Source: CALECP01 sp964389925
Lineage (GTDB): Bacteria; Chloroflexota; Anaerolineae; Promineifilales; Promineifilaceae
DNA length: 64,000 nucleotides
NCBI GenBank assembly: GCA_964389925.1
Contig: CAYMGE010000011.1
Coordinates: forward strand, 1 to 64,000
Reading direction: 5' to 3'
Shown: positions 44,674-53,756 of the stretch, one piece after another
How positions within the stretch are numbered: the stretch's first letter is position 1
Layout: the number at the start of each line of letters is the position of its first letter
Made by a program: the position numbers and the translations under genes
Notes under the pieces: generated by a model
Told to the model about the DNA's origin: nothing
Database searches by the model: none
What the model saw: only the letters and a program-made list of their open reading frames with translations

Positions 44674-45345
44674 TTACGTTAGTGCTTCCAGCTTTGTGAT
44701 CCACTGGTTAAAATGCCGACATTTCTGCCGTAGTATTGACAAACCAATTTTTTCAGCAACCAATGGGCCAACTGATGACTTGGAAAACTCGTATTCAGGA
44801 ATTTGCCTGATGATACGTTTAGAAGGGGCTGTATTAGGATGGTCGTTGATTAGTTCAGGATTTTCGAATTCAGCCGCGACATCACTCAACTTTTGAATTG
44901 CACTATCATGTTCCAGAAACTCCCAGTCAAACTGAGAAGCATCTGCAAACAATAAAGCCTCAAATTCATGTAACTGAATATACGGAATAAATCGATGGGA
45001 AGCAATATCTTCTGCAAAGCCACGCTCAAGTATTTCTATACGAGCATAAGGATCGCGGTTACTCTTCGATTCTTGAAACATAGGGAAGTCATCTGGCAAG
45101 GCATATAGATCAAACATCGTTGTAAAGTATGATTCTGCTCGCCTATCACTACTCATCCACTGCACAACATCTTTTTTCGCCCTCGTGTAACTTGTCATGC
45201 CGCCTTTCATTTGCAATTTCCAATTTGTATGAACAACACGGGTATCTGCGACAATTCTGCGTGCTGCAAAAAGATGAGGCGTTAATATCTTATCGACAAA
45301 TGCTTTCTCTGTTTGTCCTTCAACAATGAAGTGTAGGCGAATCAT
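44674..45345 (-). CDS. DUF4276-family protein, partner of the adjacent ATPase
   Basis: The ATG at 45345 overlaps the ATPase stop (ATGA), giving 223 residues starting MIRLHFIVEGQTEKAFV. This beginning (VEGQTE, with the acidic pattern of TOPRIM-like folds) and the later FIPYIQLHEFEALLFADASQ are marks of DUF4276. Members often sit behind an AAA15/21-type ATPase, as here. Such pairs resemble split OLD or PARIS-type defence modules, in which the ATPase senses and the TOPRIM-like partner cuts nucleic acid. The defensive role is inferred from architecture only. Confidence 0.8.
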   Translation of the reverse strand: MIRLHFIVEGQTEKAFVDKILTPHLFAARRIVADTRVVHTNWKLQMKGGMTSYTRAKKDVVQWMSSDRRAESYFTTMFDLYALPDDFPMFQESKSNRDPYARIEILERGFAEDIASHRFIPYIQLHEFEALLFADASQFDWEFLEHDSAIQKLSDVAAEFENPELINDHPNTAPSKRIIRQIPEYEFSKSSVGPLVAEKIGLSILRQKCRHFNQWITKLEALT

Positions 45346-46451
45346 CTTGGGTTTCCCCCCGTCACATTCTTTTGCCACAATTCGCCTAGTGAATAATCTT
45401 CTAACCAGCCTTCCAAATCTTCAGAGCTTAAACGTGTATAAGTAGACTCTCGTTGAGAGCGTTCAACCACCACCACATCTTCTGGCTCAAAGTAGTTGAC
45501 TAAAATTGGCGATTGTGTTGCTAAAATGACTTGGGTACTAAACGAGACGCGATGAATAAGTCCTGCCAAGATATCAATCGCCCGCGGATGTAACCCCAAC
45601 TCTGGTTCGTCCAAAATTAAAACATTGGGTAAGGCATCTTTTGGCTGCAGCAGCAATGAGACAAGAGACATTGTTCGAAGGGTTCCATCTGACGCTTGAT
45701 AGGCAGAAAAAATCATGTCTGAATCAAACTCAGTCCATTGTAATAAGATATTATCCCTATTTGGTATAAGGACAAAGTCTTGAAAGAAGGGGGCTATTTG
45801 CCTAATTGTTGAAACAATGCGTTGGTAATAGCGGGGGTGTTCTTCTCGAAGCCGATACAAAAACGGCGCGAGATTTGCCCCATCACTTTTCAAATTCCAC
45901 CAATCATTCAACGGTTGATTGAAACGTAGACGAGCTTTTTCGGACGTGTTATGAAACTGATATACTACGCAATTTTTTAGCAACGCAAGAATATACTTAG
46001 CAGTCCGATCATAATTTGCTGTCACATCGTGTAGTCCAGATTCACGGTGACCTGCCCCCAACGATGTCCATAAAGCTTTTTGGTCAAAACTTGAGTCTGA
46101 AAATCTCAGCTTTTCTTCTGCAAAGATAAGCGTATCTGGTGCTGCATGAAACAAACGAGCAGAATACTCGTTAGAGCCTCGCTCGCTTTGAAAATCGAGT
46201 TTGGCTACTATTTGTGGGGTTGTCGCAGCACCATCATGCAGAATAGCGTTTCCTCCGCCCTCTATACCAATAAATCGCTGTAAATTATCGGAGGCAAAAG
46301 TCATATTATTCAGCAACTTGAAAAATGAAATCAGGTTTGACTTACCTGCACCATTGGCACCGATCAAAACGTTAAGTCGCCGCAACTCAAAAGACTCTAG
46401 ATCTTTGATTGATTTGTAACCTTGAATGGTTATTGTATGTAAGTTACTCAT
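45342..46451 (-). CDS. AAA15/21-family ATPase (OLD/RecF-like), partner of DUF4276
   Basis: The 369 residues read as a short ABC-type SMC/RecF-like ATPase. The N-terminus ITIQGYKSIKDLESFELRRL is followed by Walker A LIGANGAGKSNLISFF (about 32-47). The C-terminal lobe has the LILDEPELGLHPRAI Walker B/D-loop (about 277-291) and QVILATQSPILVNYF (switch His position is Gln-Ser). Base composition is lower in GC than the neighbours, hinting at transfer. It is the first gene of a two-gene unit with DUF4276, consistent with a mobile defence cassette between the two-component pair and the CotH cluster. Confidence 0.85.
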   Translation of the reverse strand: MSNLHTITIQGYKSIKDLESFELRRLNVLIGANGAGKSNLISFFKLLNNMTFASDNLQRFIGIEGGGNAILHDGAATTPQIVAKLDFQSERGSNEYSARLFHAAPDTLIFAEEKLRFSDSSFDQKALWTSLGAGHRESGLHDVTANYDRTAKYILALLKNCVVYQFHNTSEKARLRFNQPLNDWWNLKSDGANLAPFLYRLREEHPRYYQRIVSTIRQIAPFFQDFVLIPNRDNILLQWTEFDSDMIFSAYQASDGTLRTMSLVSLLLQPKDALPNVLILDEPELGLHPRAIDILAGLIHRVSFSTQVILATQSPILVNYFEPEDVVVVERSQRESTYTRLSSEDLEGWLEDYSLGELWQKNVTGGNPR

Positions 46452-46500
46452 TTGGCAATTTTACTTTACTTCTCGTAAAAGCTGAACTTCTGGATTTGCG

Positions 46501-48141
46501 TTAGTTATCGGTCAAGAATGCTTCAACCACATTGTTGCGTTCGGTGACGAAGTTGGTGATGGTATCAATTTGGTTGGTGAATGTTGTGCTGTCTGAGAGG
46601 TAGGGGGTGAGCAGGGTTTCCCATGCTTGTAGTTTGGCGGTGATGGCTTCGGCCGAAAACGCCCCCGCCTCAACCTCCGCAACATGCGCGACGTACTGCT
46701 CGTAATAGGTCGGCTCATCGAGCAGATAGCGGATCAGCGGCCATTGGTCAGTCACCCCCGCTTGGTCGAGCGAGGCCGTGCCGCCACGCCGTCCTTCTTG
46801 CAACGACTCGTTGTAATCCCAGCCAATCCACGTCAGCAGGTCGGTTTCTGGGTCGTGATAGAGATAGAAGTTGTGGGTCATCTGCCCGTAGGTGTCCCAG
46901 TTGACAATGACGCTGTTGACCGCCAGCCAGTGCAAGAACGTATCGACATCAAAGACCGCTTCGAGATCGCTACGCCACTGGTCGCTATTAGTCAAGCGCG
47001 TGTCGGCGTGCAGGGCGTTGTAGAGTGCTTCGAGATCGCTGTAGTCGTTTTCATCGTTGTTCTCTTTTTGGAAGCTGTCGGCAATTTGGTCAAACGTCCC
47101 TTCTGCCAACGTCACGCCCGTGCCGTCCCCTTCGTAAATGTTGCCGTCATCGTCGCCGAGTGCCGTGTCGATCACGCTGTCGTCGATCACCTCAATCACC
47201 GTGTACACGCCAAAGCTGACGGGGCCTTCGCCGTAATCGACAAACAGTTCGTACCACGCCGTCTCTGGAGCCATCAGGCCAGCAGCTTGCAGCACGTCGT
47301 AGGCGAGCGGGGCGCGGACGTAGGAATTATCGGCCGATGGACTCTGCAACGACAACTGCTTGAATCCATAAAACCGCTGGTCGTCGATTTCGGGGTAGTC
47401 GTCCTCAAATTCGTCAAAGTCGAGCTTGAACGGCAACTCTAGCGATCCGCTATTCCATGCGTTTCGCAAGGTCGAATTGCCCTTGAAGCGCACGCCGACG
47501 TTTGTCCACACGTCGCCTTCAAATTCAATCGTGGCAGCGACGTAATCGGGGTTTTCAGTGGCGAAGTTTGCGACAGGGCCGCCACCCCCTCCCGGGCGAC
47601 CGCCGCCCTCTGGACGTGGTGGACGCTCTCCAACAGCACCATCGGCCGGTGGAACGCCACCATCAGGAGGCACAACCTCACCAGCGGGTGGGTCACCTGC
47701 ATTGCGTCCACCACCAGCACCGCCGCCACCGTTGCCGCTTGGCTCGCCGTACAGTTCAGTCATGTTGTCGAGCATCGCCTGCCAATCCTCTGGCGCGATG
47801 GTGATGGTCATGCTGTTGACCGCATCTTCTGGGAAGACGACAGCGTAGTTGGGGTCGGCATCGTTGCTGTGGGTCGTCTCGCTCCAACCGTCGGGGCGGA
47901 CGGTATCGGCCGATTCTTCAACCGCATCATTTTCTGCAACCATCACGACAGCGTCATCATTTGACGTTTCAATCACCGCGCTGTCTGAAATCGCTGTGCC
48001 AGTATCATCAGTTGTCACTTCTGCAACTGTCTCAACCTCGTTCATGCTGCTCGTCTCGACTTCTGTGCCTGATGTGCCACAGGATACGAGCAAAAATAGA
48101 AGTAGAAGAATGAGGAATTGTGTATCAATAAGTTTTGTCAT
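46501..48141 (-). CDS. CotH-family kinase-like lipoprotein
   Basis: The 546 residues start with a lipoprotein signal (FLILLLLFLLVSCGTSG, lipobox LVSC), then an acidic Thr/Val-rich stalk and a Gly/Pro-rich stretch (about 135-195). The CotH domain spans about 200-480, seen in FYGFKQLSLQSPSADNSYVR, VSFGVYTVIEVIDDS, VNSVIVNWDTYGQMTHNFYL and WIGWDYNESLQ. CotH proteins are atypical secreted protein kinases. Here it heads a minus-strand set with DUF4956 and a VTC-domain gene, a recurrent bacterial trio thought to act in cell-surface or polyphosphate-linked processes. Confidence 0.9.
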   Translation of the reverse strand: MTKLIDTQFLILLLLFLLVSCGTSGTEVETSSMNEVETVAEVTTDDTGTAISDSAVIETSNDDAVVMVAENDAVEESADTVRPDGWSETTHSNDADPNYAVVFPEDAVNSMTITIAPEDWQAMLDNMTELYGEPSGNGGGGAGGGRNAGDPPAGEVVPPDGGVPPADGAVGERPPRPEGGGRPGGGGGPVANFATENPDYVAATIEFEGDVWTNVGVRFKGNSTLRNAWNSGSLELPFKLDFDEFEDDYPEIDDQRFYGFKQLSLQSPSADNSYVRAPLAYDVLQAAGLMAPETAWYELFVDYGEGPVSFGVYTVIEVIDDSVIDTALGDDDGNIYEGDGTGVTLAEGTFDQIADSFQKENNDENDYSDLEALYNALHADTRLTNSDQWRSDLEAVFDVDTFLHWLAVNSVIVNWDTYGQMTHNFYLYHDPETDLLTWIGWDYNESLQEGRRGGTASLDQAGVTDQWPLIRYLLDEPTYYEQYVAHVAEVEAGAFSAEAITAKLQAWETLLTPYLSDSTTFTNQIDTITNFVTERNNVVEAFLTDN

Positions 48142-48159
48142 GAGATTGTCCTATGTCAT

Positions 48160-48795
48160 CTATGACCATGCGTTTGCGGTCATCGGTTCGTCTTGTAAGT
48201 TCGCGTCGCGTTCGCGCCCGTTGTTGAGTGGTGGGTAGAATAGTTTGATTTCGGCCGAATCGCGCAAGAAGTTCAATCGGCCGATCTCGACATGCGTAAT
48301 CGGCAATCCCGTGCGCTCACGCAAATCTGCCAGCAGTTCCTCACGGCTGTCTTCGTGAATCAGGTCGATGCGGTCATACGTGATGCGCGTGGACTCCTCA
48401 TATTGAAAGCCCCAGCCTCGTTCGAGCGCATACAGCACGCCAATCACGGCGATGTTGACCAACACCAAAACCGGCCACGTCACCCCGCTGTTGAGCGTCG
48501 AGTTGATGATTGGCAACCCGATCAAAATGAACAGATAGGTCATGTCACGCGGCGGCATTGGGTTGGTGCGATAGCGCAAGATGGAGAAGATAGCGAACAG
48601 GCCAAATCCCGCGCCGATGCTCAACTCAATCGAAGTCAATAAGCTCATCACGAAGAAAATCAGCGTGTTGAACGCCATAAACGTGACGACGTAATTTTTG
48701 TTCGGCTTGCTCGGATAGTAGATGCCGCGCACGATGAGCAGTGCAACAGCGAGATTGAGCGCAAAGCCGATGAAGAGGTTGGTGCTGGTAAGCAT
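48160..48795 (-). CDS. DUF4956 integral membrane protein
   Basis: The 211 residues have about four membrane segments (LFIGFALNLAVALLIVRGIY, FMAFNTLIFFVMSLL, IGAGFGLFAIFSILRYRT, and VLVLVNIAVIGVLYAL) followed by a cytoplasmic ferredoxin-like tail (RITYDRIDLIHEDSREELLA). The FSILRYRTNPMPPRDMTYLF motif marks DUF4956. It sits between CotH and VTC-domain genes, its usual place. The function is not established. Confidence 0.9.
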   Translation of the reverse strand: MLTSTNLFIGFALNLAVALLIVRGIYYPSKPNKNYVVTFMAFNTLIFFVMSLLTSIELSIGAGFGLFAIFSILRYRTNPMPPRDMTYLFILIGLPIINSTLNSGVTWPVLVLVNIAVIGVLYALERGWGFQYEESTRITYDRIDLIHEDSREELLADLRERTGLPITHVEIGRLNFLRDSAEIKLFYPPLNNGRERDANLQDEPMTANAWS

Positions 48796-48813
48796 GAGTT
48801 TTCCTGAGATGGT

Positions 48814-48904
48814 GGCTAGTCGCTAGTTGCTAGTTTGCTAGTGAAGAAGAAGCCTAAACGCTCACTCTTACTTACTAGCCGCTAGCCACTAGCAACTAGC
48901 AATT
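48814..48904. repeat. Inverted and tandem GCTAGT-rich repeat between DUF4956 and VTC genes
   Basis: Units of GCTAGTTGCTAGT at 48814-48841 are mirrored by ACTAGCAACTAGC at 48873-48901, which could fold into a long imperfect hairpin. The last codons and stop of the VTC-domain gene (IASC-stop) fall inside the second arm, so the element has been fixed into the gene end. Confidence 0.7.
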
Positions 48905-49686
48905 TTGTCCAACAACCGCAACTGCGGCTTAAAGTTATTGTGTTTGACGTGCGGGTAAATTTGCGTCACGCCGATGCAGTATTTACTGAAACGAGTCGGC
49001 CGAATACGCCACTCACGAAGCTGTTGCGCGACGGGGGAGTGGGTCGCGTGAGGCGCACGCTTAATCTCCACAATCGCCACATCGTTCAACAGTTTGCGCC
49101 GATCTTCCCACTCAAAGCTGAGGTCGAGATCAATCGTCACGCGCTCCGCACTGTGGCGACTGACGAGCGTGATGCGCTTGTAGTAGGAAAACAGCCGTCC
49201 ATAGAGCGCGTCGATGTTGTGGGGGCAGCGCGTGTGCAAAAATTCCCAGCTTGGGCGGTCGATGACGTGCAGAAAGTCGTCGGTCAGCGTGCGCTGTTTT
49301 TGCGTGCGTTTTTTGTTGGTCTTGTGTTTGAGTTCGAGGAAGGTTGTGCCAGTTTCGACGTATTCACGCGAGCGAATTTTGTAGCGATTGGTCGCGCCAG
49401 CCTGATGGCGACGGTAGAGGGCGAAATCGGCCGAATCGAAGTAAAGTGTCTTGTACCGATTGAGCCGCGTCCCTTCGATGGACAGCACGCGATAGTCGTC
49501 GCGGATAGCAGTCAGGAGGGCGGGGATGGTATCGGCCGAGACAACATATTTCGTCTCAACCCGATTGAGCAATGCCGCATCCCCAATCTCTGCCAACGTG
49601 ATCGGCGTAAATGTGCCAATCACCTGCTCTGTCGCTGTCGGTGCTGCGATCCAATTTTCAAAATTTGTGTTTACCGTCGCTAACAT
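48889..49686 (-). CDS. VTC-domain (polyphosphate polymerase-like) protein
   Basis: The 265 residues carry the VTC triphosphate-tunnel fold. RVETKYVVSADTIPALL (about 41-57) is the opening strand, RYKTLYFDSADFALYRRHQA comes next, then the basic strands NRYKIRSREY, LELKHKTNKKRTQKQR and ITLVSRHSAERVTIDLDLSF, and VAIVEIKRAP near the end. Basic residues line the tunnel in the eukaryotic VTC4 polymerase; bacterial members are less studied. It is the first gene of the trio with DUF4956 and CotH. Confidence 0.88.
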   Translation of the reverse strand: MLATVNTNFENWIAAPTATEQVIGTFTPITLAEIGDAALLNRVETKYVVSADTIPALLTAIRDDYRVLSIEGTRLNRYKTLYFDSADFALYRRHQAGATNRYKIRSREYVETGTTFLELKHKTNKKRTQKQRTLTDDFLHVIDRPSWEFLHTRCPHNIDALYGRLFSYYKRITLVSRHSAERVTIDLDLSFEWEDRRKLLNDVAIVEIKRAPHATHSPVAQQLREWRIRPTRFSKYCIGVTQIYPHVKHNNFKPQLRLLDKIASC

Positions 49687-49836
49687 CGTTACCGTCCTAT
49701 CGTTTGTTTCAACTGATAGAAGGATACAGCGTGGGTATGTAGGAAATGTGGCTAGGCGATTAAGGGGATGTTGAGAGGTTGTTAGGGAGTTGTTAAGCAG
49801 CGAAACAACAAACGGTATCTATGTCATAAAAACGGG

Positions 49837-49863
49837 AAAAAGAGGACGTGTGTGCCTCTTTTT
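49837..49863. terminator. Terminator of the leuS transcript
   Basis: AAAAAGAGG and CCTCTTTTT pair over nine bases. On the minus strand the hairpin is followed by CCCGTTTTTAT, just past the leuS stop at 49884. It may work in both directions. Confidence 0.75.
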
Positions 49864-49883
49864 CTTTTTCACTTTATCTGGTT

Positions 49884-52652
49884 TCAAACGACGATATTGA
49901 CCAATCGGCCGCGAATCACAATCACTTTACGAATCTCTTTGCCGGCGATGAAACGCTGGACGGCTTCCGAAGCCAATGCTGCTGCCTTTGCATCATCCTC
50001 GCTAATCCCTGCGCTCGCCTCAAACTTATCGCGCACCTTGCCATTGACCTGCACAACCAGTTCGATGCTTTCCTCTTTGGCAACTTCCGCATCAAATTCA
50101 GGCCACGCCTGTACATGCACGCTGTCTGTGCCACCGCGTTGCGCCCACAGCTCTTCCGTGATGTGTGGCGCAATCGGAGCCAGCAGCAAAACCATTGTCT
50201 CGGCCGCCTCTTGCCATGTCTCGACCGTGACGTTTTTCTTCTTCAGCGCATTTGTCAACGTGTTCCGCAATTCCATCAAGGCGGCGATAGCGGTGTTAAA
50301 GCTGAATGCTTCGATTTCTCGGCCGACTTTCTCAATCGTCTGGTGCGTTTTGCGGCGTACCGCTTTGCTCGCCTTTTCATTTGCCTTCTTGGGCTTGTAG
50401 TCAGTCGTCCCAATTCGCCACACGTCCCGCAGGAAGCGTGTCGTCCCTGAGATGCCGCGACTGTTCCACGGGCCGCCCTTTTCCCAATCGAACGCAAACA
50501 TCAGGTATGCTCGCACGACATCCGCACCGTACTGCTTGACCAATATATCTGGATCGACAACGTTGCCTTTTGATTTCGACATCCGCTGAATTTCCAGATG
50601 ATGCTTCAACTGGTTGACGGTGTTATCGCCGGGAATGGCCGGGATCGTAATGCTCGCCTCAGGCATGATCTCGACGATGGTTGTCGCGCCATCACCCGTG
50701 CTGACGTGCAGGACATTTTCGGTGCGGCGCATCAGTTCGCCTGATATGGTGTTTTCGGCCGAGTCCACAGCCTCATCAACCACCGTCACCGAAGACGCAT
50801 ACAGTTTCCCATCACGCATCGTTCCCATCGCCACAATAATGTCACCCTGACGCTCCTCACCCAAAATCTGACCCTGATTCCGCAACTGCATATACGGCTC
50901 GTCAAACATGAACTCTGGGTCACGACCATTTTTTGCCGCAACCATCGCGGCATCGTCAAACATGCCCAGATCACGCATCGCCTTGTTGAAGAATCGCGCA
51001 TACAGCAAGTGCATCACCGCGTGTTCCGACCCACCCGTATAAGTGTCAACGGGCAGCCAGTATGCGGCCTCTTCCGCATCAAACGGGCCGTCCTCTTTCT
51101 GCGGACTCAAATAGCGATACCAGTACCACGACGAACACATAAACGTATCCATCGTGTCTGTCTCGCGGGTTGCTGGGTTGCCGTCACGGTCCACGGTTTG
51201 CAAGAATGGCTCGTGATAGGTCAACGGGCTACGACCAGTTGGCATAAAATCGACCTCTTCCGGCAACACGACGGGCAAATCCTCGTCGGCAACAGGTTCA
51301 ATCTCGCCGTCGGCACGGTAGACCATCGGGATTGGACTACCCCAATAGCGTTGGCGGCTAATCAACCAGTCGCGCATCCGATAGTTAACCGTTTCTTTTC
51401 CAATTCGTCTGATTTCCAAGTGGTCAATCGCTTTTGCAATAGCGGGGTTTTTGCGCCCCTTCTCGGTGTTGACCTCTGTGCCATTCAAAATGCCGCTGTT
51501 GATCATCACGCCGCTTTCGACAATCGCCGCGTCCATATTCACCTCAACCAGCGGCTCTTCCATGCTGTCAGGCTGGATGACGGGAACAATCGGCAAACCA
51601 AATGCACGCGCAAACTCAAAGTCGCGCTGGTCGTGGGCAGGCACAGCCATGATCGCGCCCGTGCCATAGGTCATCAATACATAGTCAGCGATCCAGATGG
51701 GGATGCGTTTGCCGTTGACCGGGTTGATGGCGTATCCGCCCGTGAAGACACCGGTTTTCGGCCGATCCTCGCTCATCCGCTCAATCTCATTGCTCGCCGC
51801 CGCTGCCTGCCTGTACGCTGCAACCGCATTTGCCTTCTCATCCGTCGTAATCTTCTCAACCAGCGGATGCTCTGGCGACAACACCATAAACGTCGCGCCC
51901 CACAGTGTGTCGGGGCGTGTGGTGAAAATTTCGATTGGATCGTCGTCTTCCGTTTTGAAGGTGACGAATGCGCCTTCGGATCGGCCGATCCAGTTTGTCT
52001 GCATCAGTTTAATCGGCTCAGGCCAATCTATCTCCTCAAAGCCCAACAGTTCATCCGCATAGTTCGTGATGCGGAAAAACCACTGCTCCATCATCTTCTG
52101 CACAACCGGCTGTCCCAATCGTTCATCCTTGCCATCGATCACCTGCTCATTTGCCAACACCGTTTGCAACGCATCCGACCAGTTGACCATCGCTTTGTTG
52201 CGATAGGCCAAACCCGACTCATAAAACCGCTTGAAGAACCATTCCGTCCACTTGTAGTAGTCAGGCTGGCACGACACAGCCTCCCGTTCCCAATCGAACA
52301 TATTCCCCATGCTTTTCATCTGATTTCGCATGTGTTCGATATTGCTGTATGTCCATTGCCACGGATGAATGTTGCGCTGTACGGCCGCGTTTTCGGCCGG
52401 CAACCCAAACGCATCAAACCCCATCGGGAACAGCACGTTGTATCCCTTCATTCGCATAAATCGCGCCCGTGCATCGCTGGGGGTCATCGCATACCAATGT
52501 CCCATGTGCAGATTGCCGCTCGGATAGGGCAACATTGTCAGCGCGTAATGTTTCGGCTTGCTCCAATCAACTTTGGCGCGATACAGGCCATCTTCTTCCC
52601 ATTTGGCCTGCCATTTTTGCTCAATCTCTTGTGGATTGTATTGTTCACTCAT
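49884..52652 (-). CDS. leuS: Leucyl-tRNA synthetase
   Basis: I start at the ATG at 52652 (MSEQYNPQEIEQKWQAKWEE), the conventional start; the ATG at 52691 is an upstream in-frame codon. The 922 residues carry class I signatures MLPYPSGNLHMGHWYAM (HIGH-type, HMGH) and QRMSKSKGNVVDPD (KMSKS as MSKSK), the CP1 editing domain (about 215-430, with TTRPDTLWGATFMVLSPEHP), and a C-terminal anticodon-binding region. An insertion of about 60 residues precedes the KMSKS loop. It charges tRNA-Leu. A T-box leader with a CUC-like specifier lies upstream at 53362-53740, with one small gene between. Confidence 0.97.
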   Translation of the reverse strand: MSEQYNPQEIEQKWQAKWEEDGLYRAKVDWSKPKHYALTMLPYPSGNLHMGHWYAMTPSDARARFMRMKGYNVLFPMGFDAFGLPAENAAVQRNIHPWQWTYSNIEHMRNQMKSMGNMFDWEREAVSCQPDYYKWTEWFFKRFYESGLAYRNKAMVNWSDALQTVLANEQVIDGKDERLGQPVVQKMMEQWFFRITNYADELLGFEEIDWPEPIKLMQTNWIGRSEGAFVTFKTEDDDPIEIFTTRPDTLWGATFMVLSPEHPLVEKITTDEKANAVAAYRQAAAASNEIERMSEDRPKTGVFTGGYAINPVNGKRIPIWIADYVLMTYGTGAIMAVPAHDQRDFEFARAFGLPIVPVIQPDSMEEPLVEVNMDAAIVESGVMINSGILNGTEVNTEKGRKNPAIAKAIDHLEIRRIGKETVNYRMRDWLISRQRYWGSPIPMVYRADGEIEPVADEDLPVVLPEEVDFMPTGRSPLTYHEPFLQTVDRDGNPATRETDTMDTFMCSSWYWYRYLSPQKEDGPFDAEEAAYWLPVDTYTGGSEHAVMHLLYARFFNKAMRDLGMFDDAAMVAAKNGRDPEFMFDEPYMQLRNQGQILGEERQGDIIVAMGTMRDGKLYASSVTVVDEAVDSAENTISGELMRRTENVLHVSTGDGATTIVEIMPEASITIPAIPGDNTVNQLKHHLEIQRMSKSKGNVVDPDILVKQYGADVVRAYLMFAFDWEKGGPWNSRGISGTTRFLRDVWRIGTTDYKPKKANEKASKAVRRKTHQTIEKVGREIEAFSFNTAIAALMELRNTLTNALKKKNVTVETWQEAAETMVLLLAPIAPHITEELWAQRGGTDSVHVQAWPEFDAEVAKEESIELVVQVNGKVRDKFEASAGISEDDAKAAALASEAVQRFIAGKEIRKVIVIRGRLVNIVV

Positions 52653-52749
52653 CGTAAAACTCCATTGCAAGTGGCAATTTGCAAGCCGCAAAAGCCACCC
52701 ATTATTCGTTATTCATTGTCCGTTTTTCGTTGACTATTAGGAAGGGATG

Positions 52750-52789
52750 CCCTGAGCAAATGGCACGCTGCGCCATACCTGTCTCAGGG
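52750..52789. repeat. Compound intergenic hairpin between the small membrane gene and leuS
   Basis: CCCTGAG and CTCAGGG form an outer stem, and ATGGC/GCCAT an inner one. It is a palindromic intergenic element that may be a REP-like repeat or affect leuS mRNA. No other copy was noticed in this window. Confidence 0.55.
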
Positions 52790-52832
52790 CTAAATAAGGA
52801 GGAGATGGTGCGGAAAAATAAAATCGTTCATA

Positions 52833-53267
52833 TTATCGATCAATCTCAGGACAAGCGATCAATCGTGCATCTGTCCTATATAAATCGCTGCGCGATGGAA
52901 ATGATTTGCCTGCCAGCTCAATTTCTGCGTCTGGCAAATAGAGCGTAAAGCGTGTGCGCTCGCCTTCACCCACTGCGAGATAAATTTCACCGTTGGCTGG
53001 CGGTTGAAATGTTTGTGTCTCATTCATCGTAACACGCGCAACTTCCCGTGAATCTGTCGCTACAACGAGTGGGAAAGCACAATTGTTCGTGACCGTGTAG
53101 CCGTTGCCAAATGTTTGTTGCAAATTGCCAATCACGTCTAGGTTTGTTAACTGTGTCAACCCATAGAGCAGGCCAATCAAAATAGCAAGTACAGCCACAT
53201 CTCGCTGCAATGTTGAGCCTTGCCGTGTTACTGTGTCTTCAGTACTCGCCTGTTTTTCATCCATCAT
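52833..53267 (-). CDS. Small membrane-anchored protein of unknown function, downstream of the T-box
   Basis: The 144-residue product has a polar N-terminus (MMDEKQASTEDTVTRQGS), one membrane segment (about 25-42: AVLAILIGLLYGLTQL) and a beta-rich outside domain (TVTNNCAFPLVVATDSREVA ... FTLYLPDAEIELAG) with two Cys that may pair. No family is recognised. It lies between the T-box terminator and leuS on the same strand, so readthrough would transcribe it with leuS; whether it has a role tied to leucine supply is unknown. Confidence 0.65.
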   Translation of the reverse strand: MMDEKQASTEDTVTRQGSTLQRDVAVLAILIGLLYGLTQLTNLDVIGNLQQTFGNGYTVTNNCAFPLVVATDSREVARVTMNETQTFQPPANGEIYLAVGEGERTRFTLYLPDAEIELAGKSFPSRSDLYRTDARLIACPEIDR

Positions 53268-53362
53268 TGCATCGTCGGGGTGAACCCCAACGCTAAGTTG
53301 TGAAGCACATTTAAGCGTGCTTGCCGACTTGTCCTGTGGCTTCAGTCACAGGAATAAGGATC

Positions 53363-53399
53363 AAAAAAGCCCATCTTCGTCCAGAGACGAAAATGGGCT
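53363..53399 (-). terminator. T-box-controlled intrinsic terminator
   Basis: Minus-strand AGCCCATTTTCGTC pairs with GACGAAGATGGGCT (14 pairs, one G-T) over a four-base loop, followed by TTTTTT. Its 5' arm directly follows the ACCGCGG end of the T-box, as needed for a switch. Confidence 0.9.
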
Positions 53400-53426
53400 T
53401 CCGCGGTACCACTCTGGTTAACAATA

Positions 53427-53499
<73 letters not shown>

Positions 53500-53507
53500 T
53501 GAAAATG

Positions 53508-53573
53508 ATGAAGGATGAAGGATGAAGGATGAGTCATATTTTCATCCTTCATCCTTCCGCCTTCATCCTTCCA
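53508..53573. repeat. GGATGAA tandem repeat forming a long hairpin next to tRNA-Ala
   Basis: On the plus strand GATGAAGGATGAAGGATGAAGG is followed by its mirrored CATCCTTCATCCTTCCGCC form around GTCATATTTT. The seven-base unit is repeated several times in each arm, so the RNA would fold into a stable hairpin just upstream of the tRNA on the minus strand. Confidence 0.8.
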
Positions 53574-53756
53574 ACTTGTTCTCTCAACTGCGTAACGTGC
53601 ATAAAACGGTGTTCATTACTGAGTAAATCATTTACTGTTCACTAAACACGGCTCTGGGGCGAGTTCGGCCGAAAATATCGCGCTCTCACCATCCGCGACT
53701 CGCTCAAATGAGTGGCTTACTACTCCCTGTCATTGCCTTTGACTATCAATTGTAAA

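Noticed and set aside
51009..52733. Open frame of 574 codons on the plus strand opposite leuS
   Set aside because: It is antisense to the clear leuS gene, has no recognisable domain and an unnatural composition rich in His, Arg and Cys.
53397..53419. T-box antiterminator first read as an orphan element without Stem I, because a tRNA gene lies directly upstream
   Set aside because: Stem I and Stem II/III signals were found on the far side of the tRNA gene (53580-53740), so the leader is complete but interrupted.
53508..53573. Possible CRISPR-like repeat
   Set aside because: The unit is seven bases, without spacers, and arranged as a hairpin; no cas gene is in the window.
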